Source: DATKLX01 sp035542155 (GTDB lineage: Bacteria > Chloroflexota > Anaerolineae > Anaerolineales > Anaerolineaceae). From it: DNA of 11,920 nt. Position numbers and translations under genes: made by a program. Positions within the stretch are counted from its first letter, which is position 1. Each line of letters starts with the position of its first letter. Positions 7,161 to 11,920 of this stretch are shown in pieces. Where the stretch lies: the NCBI GenBank assembly GCA_035542155.1, contig DATKLX010000189.1, positions 1-11,920 of the forward strand. Reading direction: 5' to 3'. Under the pieces are notes generated by a model. That model did not search any database and was not told the origin of the DNA. It saw only the letters and a program-made list of their open reading frames with translations.

Positions 7161-8585
7161 CTACCTGAGGCTCCTGATAAATTCAACCAGGTCCTGGATT
7201 TGCTGGTCGTTGAGCTTCTTGCCAAAATCCGTCGGCATCACGTTCGCCTTGCTTTCAAAGCCCTTGACGATCTGGAACCTCGGGTCGATGATCGATGTCT
7301 TGATGTAATTTTCGTCCGCGGTGCGAGTGGAACCATCGCTCAAGATGACCTGGCTGCCATACAGGCCTTTGAAGGACGGCCCAATCTTGATCGTTCCATC
7401 CGTGGAATGGCAGGAAAGGCAGCCGTTTACAGTGGCAAGAACCTGCCCGCGCGCTACCGGGTCTTTCGAAGCAGCTGCCTGTTGCTGCTGGAGCCAGGCG
7501 GAAAATTCAGTCTGCGAAACCACCACTACCAGGCTCTCCATGTATGCGTGGGAAACGCCGCACATTTCCGCGCAGCGTACTTTGAATTTTCCCGTCTGGT
7601 CCGGGGTCAACCGCAGCTCACGCACCAGGTTGGCGCCGGGTAATGCGTCCTGTTTGATGCGGAATTCCGGCACCCAGAACGAGTGGATGACGTCTTTGGA
7701 GGTCAACCGGAACAGGATCTGTTTATTGACCGGCAGATAGAGCGTACTGGAGGTCACCCCGGTACCGGGATACTCGAAGGACCAGAACCACTGTCCCCCG
7801 GTCACGTTGACCACCATGGCCTGGGGATCGATCTGGCGAGTTTCCGCCAGGTTCTGCGCGCCGATTGTGGCTACCGCCAGAACGGTGATCAGCGGAATAA
7901 TCGTCCAGGTCAGTTCGAGGCGGGTGTTGCCAGAGATGTGCCGTCCATCTCCGGTTTCACCAGGTCTGCGGCGGAATGCGATCATGCTGTAGACCATGAA
8001 CACAAAAATCAGCGAGAACAGGAACGCGATCGCGGCGAAGTGGAAATGAAAAAACCAATCAATCGGTACAGCCTGCAGGCTGGCTTCCACGGGCAAAATC
8101 CGCGCGTTGACCAGCCCGGCGTAGACCAGGATGGAAAGGAGGATAACCAGGATTCCCAAAAATACAAAACGCCTCATCTCGTTTCTCCTCGGGGGAATTT
8201 GTTTTTCGGCTGGAGCATGAGCAATGTTGGGCAGGTTCAGCCAATCCTCTGCCTCTGATGGGGTGAGTGCCTGCCGGTCGTAAACCACAGCCGCCCCTCC
8301 GCCGCGCAGTGATACGAGCATTACCTGCATGGGCCGGTCTCCCGCCATAAAATGGTTGAGAAACTCGGCGCGGTTCAAAATCTTGTCGTCGTAATCTACG
8401 ATCACCAGGTCCGGCTGCAGCGACTCCATCGCCGCCAGTGTTTCTGCCATGCTGCTGGTCAGCCCAACGACTACGGCCTGTTTCCCCCACCGCTCTATGA
8501 ATATCTTCTGTAACCCTTTTCCAAATAACGGGTTAGCCGAAGCGATCAAAACCCGGCGTGGCCGCCCCGTTTTTCCATCAGCCAT
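7161..8585 (-). CDS. ctaC: Pseudo-receiver / cytochrome c oxidase subunit II / cytochrome c fusion
   Basis: The 474-residue frame has three parts. Residues ~10-118 resemble a NarL-type receiver domain: RRVLIASANPLFGKGLQKI aligns with the usual IADDHPLFREGL start, but the acidic pair is Ala-Asn. The phospho-acceptor Asp may persist as D64 in PDLVIVDYD, and S92 in LVSL sits at the Thr/Ser position. Residues 137-355 are subunit II, with helices at about 139-158, 179-204 and 224-246, the electron-entry aromatics QWFWSFEY (265-272), and a full CuA site (H301, C338, E340, C342, H346, M349 in CAEMCGVSHAYM). Residues ~375-474 are a class I cytochrome c with C389-x2-C392-H393 and axial M450, the hallmark of caa3 oxidases. 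ATG at 8585 has GGTGA five bases upstream; a GTG lies three codons earlier. An internal ATG at 8177 with a strong ribosome binding site would yield ordinary subunit II. No stop or frameshift separates the parts. Confidence 0.93.
   Translation of the reverse strand: MADGKTGRPRRVLIASANPLFGKGLQKIFIERWGKQAVVVGLTSSMAETLAAMESLQPDLVIVDYDDKILNRAEFLNHFMAGDRPMQVMLVSLRGGGAAVVYDRQALTPSEAEDWLNLPNIAHAPAEKQIPPRRNEMRRFVFLGILVILLSILVYAGLVNARILPVEASLQAVPIDWFFHFHFAAIAFLFSLIFVFMVYSMIAFRRRPGETGDGRHISGNTRLELTWTIIPLITVLAVATIGAQNLAETRQIDPQAMVVNVTGGQWFWSFEYPGTGVTSSTLYLPVNKQILFRLTSKDVIHSFWVPEFRIKQDALPGANLVRELRLTPDQTGKFKVRCAEMCGVSHAYMESLVVVVSQTEFSAWLQQQQAAASKDPVARGQVLATVNGCLSCHSTDGTIKIGPSFKGLYGSQVILSDGSTRTADENYIKTSIIDPRFQIVKGFESKANVMPTDFGKKLNDQQIQDLVEFIRSLR
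8175..8190 (-). promoter_or_regulatory. Internal ribosome binding site and start for normal subunit II
   Basis: On the minus strand, GAGGAGA is followed after six bases by ATG (8177-8175), which is codon 137 of the longer frame. The following residues, MRRFVFLGILVILLSILVYA, are a textbook signal-peptide or signal-anchor start, where bacterial subunit II genes normally begin. The site is stronger than the one at the distal start. It implies that a 338-residue subunit II can be translated independently of the receiver-like part. Confidence 0.7.
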
Positions 8586-8675
8586 GATATTCACCGTTCA
8601 AAGAAGGATAATCCCGGACACAATGCATCGATTTACTCCAAATTCTTTCCCCTACAATTTAACAAACCTTTTCCA

Positions 8676-8687
8676 TTGATGCATCAA
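8676..8687. promoter_or_regulatory. Perfect 12-bp palindrome, candidate operator of the oxidase operon
   Basis: TTGATGCATCAA is perfectly self-complementary and lies about 90 bases upstream of the subunit II start, between the hairpin terminator and the operon. A related element (TCGATGCATTGT on the minus strand, around 8620-8631) shares eight of twelve bases and lies about 56 bp nearer the gene. The pair could bind a dimeric regulator. I see no convincing -35/-10 pair; a weak TTGATG/TTAAAT pair with 19-bp spacing would overlap the palindrome. Confidence 0.4.
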
Positions 8688-8716
8688 CCAGGGTGGGAAG
8701 GATGGGGTGAAATGTA

Positions 8717-8756
8717 AAGCACGGATGGGTGATTTCCCAATCACCCATCCGTGCTT
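8717..8756 (-). terminator. Perfect 18-bp hairpin after the response regulator gene
   Basis: Two 18-base arms (8717-8734 and 8739-8756) are exact reverse complements around a four-base loop. The hairpin starts 18 bases after the response regulator stop codon. On the minus strand it is followed by TTTACATTT, an imperfect U-tract, so intrinsic termination of the kinase-regulator transcript is the simplest reading. Because the U-tract is interrupted, some read-through into the oxidase operon is possible. On the plus strand the downstream sequence is A-rich, so it would not terminate there. Confidence 0.8.
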
Positions 8757-8774
8757 GATCGAAACAAAATAGTC

Positions 8775-9425
8775 CTACTCTTTTTTCTGGATCAGGCCCA
8801 TCTGGATGGCCTTACTGACCGCTTCCGTGCGGTTCGAGGCTTCTAATTTCTCCAGGATGTGGCGAATGTGGGTTTTCACAGTGTTTTCTGAGATAAACAA
8901 TTGCGCTGCGATCTGCGTCGTCGTCTGGCCTTCCATCAGGCAGTTCAGCACTTCGAGCTCGCGATCGCTGAGTGGGCCGCTGCTGTTGTTGGACTGTCCC
9001 CTCGCCAGGGCCTTCAAAACCGTGGAGGTCACGTCGGGCGAAAGGACTGCTTTCCCTTCAGCCAGGTGGATGATTGCCTGGCGCAGCTCGTCCGGCTCGG
9101 TGTTCTTCAGGAGATAGCCGTTCGCCCCGGCCATCAGGGCGCCTAGCAGATCTTCATCCTGGTTTGAAATCGTCAACATCAGGATCTGGACTTTATTCTT
9201 CTGATCCCGGAGAGTCTGCACCGTCTGGATCCCATCCATCCGGGGCATATTTACATCCAGAAGGACCACGTCGGGTTCCGTCCGTTGGATCACCTTAAGC
9301 GCCTGCTCACCGTCCTCAGCCTCCCCAACGACCTGGAACTCTGGGATGTCTGCCAGTAAGCTAACCAGCCCGCGCCGAAACAGGGTATGGTCATCCACGA
9401 CTACCATGCGAACTCTTTTGCTCAT
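8775..9425 (-). CDS. NarL/FixJ-family response regulator
   Basis: The 216-residue product has a complete receiver domain (about 4-120) and a LuxR-type helix-turn-helix (about 150-212). Receiver residues are all present: acidic pair D11/D12 in VVVDDHTLFRRGL, phospho-acceptor D57 in VVLLDVNMP, T85 and K107. The DNA-binding part begins PLSDRELEVLNCLMEGQTTT, with recognition helix ISENTVKTHIRHILEKL. It should be a functional transcription factor, phosphorylated by the kinase encoded immediately upstream, whose stop codon overlaps its ATG (ATGA). A GGAG lies eight bases before the start. Targets cannot be read from the sequence, but the oxidase operon begins 190 bp downstream in the same direction. 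Its receiver is the closest visible relative of the degenerate one fused to subunit II. Confidence 0.94.
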   Translation of the reverse strand: MSKRVRMVVVDDHTLFRRGLVSLLADIPEFQVVGEAEDGEQALKVIQRTEPDVVLLDVNMPRMDGIQTVQTLRDQKNKVQILMLTISNQDEDLLGALMAGANGYLLKNTEPDELRQAIIHLAEGKAVLSPDVTSTVLKALARGQSNNSSGPLSDRELEVLNCLMEGQTTTQIAAQLFISENTVKTHIRHILEKLEASNRTEAVSKAIQMGLIQKKE

Positions 9426-11257
9426 ACCGGAGTCTCCTCGTAAGGATATGGCAGGCGCAGTCGGACGGTTGTCCCCAGGTTTGGCTGGCTGACGACCTGG
9501 AAATCGGCGCCAATCAGCTCGGCCCGTTCGCGCATACCACGCAGTCCATATTGAGATCCCTCAGGAATGTCCTCGGGGGCATATCCCTGGCCATTATCCG
9601 ATATTTCCAGAATCAAGTCATTCTGCCATTCACGCAGCGAGATGACCACCCGTGTTGCCCTGGCGTGCTTGCGTATGTTGCTCAAAGCCTCCTGTACGAC
9701 GCGGATCAGTTGGGCCTGGACCTCGGAAGAAAGCTCGATCCGGTCCATTTTGATCTCCAGGCTGACATCCAGATCTGATGAGGATTGCAGGTCAGTGGCG
9801 GTTTGGTCCAACCAGCGCAGCAGTCCCTCCTCCGCGGTGACCCGCAGATAATCGATCGCCTGGCGCGCGTCGAGATAGGCGTCTGAAAGGGTGCGGTAAT
9901 TGGTGCGCAGGACTTCACCCAGGCGGGGCAGATCCTCGCGGGCAAGGTAATTTTGCATCTGGGCTACCTGCATCTTCAAAAAGGCCAGGGTCTGCGCCAG
10001 GCCATCGTGAATTTCGCGGGCCAGGCGGCTGCGTTCTTCCATAACCGCCCGGTATTCCATCTCCTGGATGTGCCGATCATCCTCGATCAACAGGACTATC
10101 TGGGAAACCATCGTTTCCACCAGACGGAGCTGGAGCGGGTTCTGGCCATCAATCTGCGTCCCACCCACCAGCAGCGCCCCAAGCGGCCGGCTTTCTCTAT
10201 TGAAAATCGGCGCCCCAAGAAATGTCAACTCAACCGGATTTCCTTCCCCCAAAAACAGGGAAAACGTTCGGATCTGGGGTAAATTGGATTGCATAGTCTG
10301 TTCGATCAGGTTTTCAACCGCTGCCCGATCGATTTTCACTTCGCCAGTGGGGCGGCTCTCGATCAGGGTTGTCTTCTCAAGGCTTTGCAGCGCCAGATAA
10401 GCGTAATCCGCTTCGAGCGCCCGCTGGAACTCCCGGAGCAAGCCGTTTAAGCGAGCGGAAAGCTCCATTTTTGGATCGCGCGCCAGTTGCAATTGGCGGA
10501 GCGTTGCCAGCTCCTGCTGCTGAATGCGGATGGCCTCGATCGCTATTGCCATCTGGCCCAGGATCCCGGATAAAAATCCGCGGACGTCCTCCTCCAGGGC
10601 ATTCGGAGACGGGCGGTAGAAATTCAGAACCCCCAGAAAGCGGTCGCCGCGTTTGAGCTGAAAACAGGTGATCCCCTGGCAGTTGGAAAACGGGTGTTCT
10701 CCCAGCGGGCAGCCCCCCCCGGTCGCGGCCTGCAGCGCCTGGCACACCCTGCATCGCTCCCGCGTCTGGGGAGAATCGAACCGCTCCAGCCAGGATTCCA
10801 ATTCTGCTTCTGGGACGCTCCCCACGCTGACAGTAGCCAGCGGCTGGCCCCATTCATCCAGGGGGATATAGGTGGCTCCCGCTGCTCCCAGATAGTCTCC
10901 GATCACCTTTAACAGCGAGACCATCAAGGTTTTTTCATTTCCTGCGGTGGCTAGCTGGCGATTGATCTCCAGCACCGTGACCAGTTGTTTCTGTGCGCAG
11001 GCCAGTTTTCCCTTATTTTCAGCTTCTTCAACCCTGGATGAATCCGCCCAGGCACCCAGCATCCACTGGTTGATCAACACGAATGCCAGCGCGCCTGCCA
11101 ACAGGGCCACCAGAACCCATAACACCTGGGCCGCCAGGCTTTGGGAGTGATTGGGAAGCAGCAAGTACAAAGATAGGAAAAATAACTCTGTCAGTGCCAC
11201 TGCTCCCCAACCCATCATCCGGGTGGAAAGGAGGGGAGAATTTTTCGGCGTCTTCAC
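9422..11257 (-). CDS. Membrane sensor histidine kinase with Cys-rich GAF domain (NarX/LiaS-type core)
   Basis: The 611-residue kinase has two membrane helices (about 15-34 and 42-66) with almost no extracytoplasmic loop, so sensing is probably cytoplasmic or within the membrane. A coiled-coil-like linker leads to a first GAF-like domain (about 100-245) with C169, C172, C183, C193 and C198 clustered in RCRVCQAL, GGCPLGE and NCQGITCF. A second GAF-like domain spans about 260-395. The catalytic core is HisKA_3 (ERSRLAREIHDGLAQTL, phospho-acceptor H417) and HATPase_c (N-box EALSNIRKH with N527; DNGQGY 554-559; YGLRGMRERAELIGA). The Cys cluster suggests metal, Fe-S or thiol redox sensing, which is inference. 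The start is GTG at 11257: the next in-frame start (ATG at 11218) would remove the basic residues before helix one, and an in-frame stop at 11267-11269 prevents extension. There is no close ribosome binding site. Confidence 0.92.
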   Translation of the reverse strand: MKTPKNSPLLSTRMMGWGAVALTELFFLSLYLLLPNHSQSLAAQVLWVLVALLAGALAFVLINQWMLGAWADSSRVEEAENKGKLACAQKQLVTVLEINRQLATAGNEKTLMVSLLKVIGDYLGAAGATYIPLDEWGQPLATVSVGSVPEAELESWLERFDSPQTRERCRVCQALQAATGGGCPLGEHPFSNCQGITCFQLKRGDRFLGVLNFYRPSPNALEEDVRGFLSGILGQMAIAIEAIRIQQQELATLRQLQLARDPKMELSARLNGLLREFQRALEADYAYLALQSLEKTTLIESRPTGEVKIDRAAVENLIEQTMQSNLPQIRTFSLFLGEGNPVELTFLGAPIFNRESRPLGALLVGGTQIDGQNPLQLRLVETMVSQIVLLIEDDRHIQEMEYRAVMEERSRLAREIHDGLAQTLAFLKMQVAQMQNYLAREDLPRLGEVLRTNYRTLSDAYLDARQAIDYLRVTAEEGLLRWLDQTATDLQSSSDLDVSLEIKMDRIELSSEVQAQLIRVVQEALSNIRKHARATRVVISLREWQNDLILEISDNGQGYAPEDIPEGSQYGLRGMRERAELIGADFQVVSQPNLGTTVRLRLPYPYEETPV

Positions 11258-11263
11258 AATATA

Positions 11264-11269
11264 ATTTTA
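11264..11269 (-). promoter_or_regulatory. Candidate -10 element giving a leaderless kinase transcript
   Basis: On the minus strand the hexamer TAAAAT matches five of six bases of TATAAT and ends seven bases before the GTG start, so a transcript from it would begin at or next to the start codon. No Shine-Dalgarno sequence is found at a useful distance (the nearest AGGG is about 14 bases away), which supports a leaderless message. The -35 is weak: TTGGCG, 20 bp away, overlaps the inverted repeat at 11291-11310. Confidence 0.4.
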
Positions 11270-11290
11270 CCCTAATCCGGTCTAAATATC

Positions 11291-11310
11291 GCCAATGGAA
11301 CGCGATTGGC
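11291..11310. promoter_or_regulatory. Inverted repeat GCCAAT-N8-ATTGGC in the divergent control region
   Basis: Two perfect six-base arms lie 14 bases apart centre to centre, between the kinase gene (start 11257) and the promoter of the Rrf2-type gene (-35 at 11323). The arms and spacing suit a dimeric helix-turn-helix protein contacting one DNA face. On the minus strand it covers the candidate -35 of the kinase gene; on the plus strand it ends 12 bp before the Rrf2-gene -35. Either regulator in this window, or neither, may bind it. Confidence 0.45.
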
Positions 11311-11322
11311 TCTCCCCACGAA

Positions 11323-11351
11323 TTGAATAAATGTAATGCCTGTGGTATGAT
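11323..11351 (+). promoter_or_regulatory. Sigma70-like promoter for the Rrf2-family gene
   Basis: TTGAAT (11323-11328) and TATGAT (11346-11351) are separated by exactly 17 bp, and TG precedes the -10 by one base. Each hexamer matches consensus at four or five of six positions. A transcript from here would start near 11358 and carry an A/T-rich leader of about 140 nt. A second, weaker pair (ATGGCA 11408-11413 and TATTAT 11432-11437, 18-bp spacing) could give a shorter leader. Confidence 0.6.
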
Positions 11352-11496
11352 ATCAAAAATCAAAACAATGACAAAAAAGAGTTTTTTATATTATATACGT
11401 CACTTTTATGGCAATCATGAATCGTTTATCCTATTATCGATGCAATTAATTCACTATTAACCCTATCCAAGTTAGTTAAAGGTAAAGAGGTGCAAC

Positions 11497-11920
11497 ATGT
11501 TTCGTGTCAGCCGACGTGTCGATTATGGTCTTCGCCTGTTAATTGCGCTGGCATCTAATTCCGATGCGGGTCCCCAATCCACAGCCAATCTTGCAGAGAA
11601 ATTGGACATCCCCCTCGCCTTTCTGCATCAGATTGGCCGCAGCCTGATCCAGGCCGGAATTCTCAAGGCTTCTCCTGGACCGGGCGGTGGTCTCCGCTTG
11701 AACCGCTCTCCCGAGTCGATTACCCTGCGCCAGGTTCTGGAAGTCCTGGAAGGACCGATCCGCTTGAACGGCGAAGAGGCCGGAGAGATACCCTGCTCAA
11801 CCCAGGTTGTTTGGGAGAAAGTGCAGGCTCAGTTGGTCAGCGAGTTGGATGGTATCCACTTGAACGGCCTCGCTGAATCTGCCCAAGGTAAAGGAGGGCA
11901 TAGTTTTTACTCCCTTCCCC
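11497..11920 (+). CDS. Rrf2-family transcriptional regulator (3' end outside window)
   Basis: The open frame runs from ATG at 11497 to the window edge (141 codons seen, no stop yet), near the usual 140-160-residue length of the family. The start MFRVSRRVDYGLRLLIALAS and the winged-helix segment TANLAEKLDIPLAFLHQIGR, followed by GILKASPGPGGGLRLNRSPE and ITLRQVLEVLEGP, are typical of Rrf2 proteins such as IscR, NsrR and CymR. Many members hold an Fe-S cluster through three cysteines after the wing; here only C100 is visible, at the place of the last one, followed by W106. A cluster bound in the IscR manner is therefore unlikely, though other ligands or the missing C-terminus could contribute. 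AGAGGTG lies just upstream of the ATG. The gene is divergent from the sensor kinase. Confidence 0.88.
   Translation, partial: MFRVSRRVDYGLRLLIALASNSDAGPQSTANLAEKLDIPLAFLHQIGRSLIQAGILKASPGPGGGLRLNRSPESITLRQVLEVLEGPIRLNGEEAGEIPCSTQVVWEKVQAQLVSELDGIHLNGLAESAQGKGGHSFYSLP

Larger units (their letters stand above)
11258..11496. other. Divergent intergenic region, kinase gene / Rrf2 gene
   Basis: These 239 bp separate two divergently transcribed regulatory genes. Besides the promoters and the inverted repeat listed separately, the stretch from about 11350 to 11460 is markedly A/T-rich compared with the GC-rich genes around it. It includes A6-GAG-T6 (11373-11387) and short in-frame chance ORFs with no coding signs. 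I see no tRNA or recognisable riboswitch here. Confidence 0.6.

Noticed and set aside
8717..8756. The long hairpin as a mobile-element end or riboswitch
   Set aside because: No transposase, target duplication or second copy is present in the window. Its position 18 bases after a stop codon and its simple single stem fit a terminator better.
11373..11387. A6-GAG-T6 as a terminator or hairpin
   Set aside because: The stem would be six A-T pairs with a three-base loop, too weak to form. It lies inside the leader of the Rrf2-type gene, where a terminator has no upstream transcript to end apart from that leader.
11083..11460. 125-codon plus-strand frame across the kinase gene start and intergenic region
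   Set aside because: Its first half is antisense to the kinase coding region and its second half is A/T-rich intergenic DNA. It has no motif and no ribosome binding site.

Overview
This window looks like a chromosomal segment from an aerobic or facultatively aerobic bacterium, most likely a member of the Chloroflexota (Anaerolineae-like). That placement is inference from gene architecture: a fused heme O/heme A synthase, a caa3-type oxidase in this order, and a NarX/NarL-style kinase-regulator pair with a Cys-rich GAF domain. No rRNA or other phylogenetic marker is present to prove it. Nothing suggests a phage, plasmid, IS element or CRISPR array.

Layout. Positions 1-246 hold no convincing gene. 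The ribosomal silencing factor rsfS (247-591, +) follows, apparently with a CTG start. It converges, with only 8 bp between stop codons, on a compact minus-strand operon for a complete caa3-type (A2-type) heme-copper oxidase. In transcription order, from 8585 down to 600, the operon encodes: subunit II with a C-terminal cytochrome c domain (7161-8585), subunit I (5205-7133), small subunit IV (4984-5184), subunit III (4397-4987), a Sco copper chaperone (3763-4374), a membrane-anchored cupredoxin-like protein (3254-3760), SURF1 (2448-3257), and a CtaA-CtaB fusion for heme A synthesis (600-2438). The genes are separated by 27 bp or less, and two junctions are 4-nt ATGA overlaps. One locus thus supplies the catalytic core, its copper and heme cofactors and assembly factors.

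Upstream, and in the same direction, lies a two-component system: a NarL-type response regulator (8775-9425) and a membrane histidine kinase (9422-11257) whose first GAF domain carries five clustered cysteines. A perfect 18-bp hairpin (8717-8756) separates it from the oxidase operon, and a perfect 12-bp palindrome (8676-8687) lies between hairpin and operon. Divergent from the kinase gene, an Rrf2-family regulator (11497 onward, +) runs off the window end. The shared 239-bp intergenic region contains a good sigma70-like promoter and an inverted repeat GCCAAT-N8-ATTGGC.

The most unusual feature is the subunit II gene. Its reading frame starts with a ~120-residue receiver-like domain that resembles NarL-type REC domains but has lost the acidic pocket. 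This domain continues without a stop codon into the membrane and CuA portion of subunit II. A strong internal ribosome binding site sits exactly at the expected subunit II start (ATG at 8177), so the locus may make both a pseudo-receiver/oxidase fusion and a normal subunit II. The second unusual item is the cupredoxin-like protein between sco and surf1, which retains one His and one Cys of the type-1 copper ligand set.
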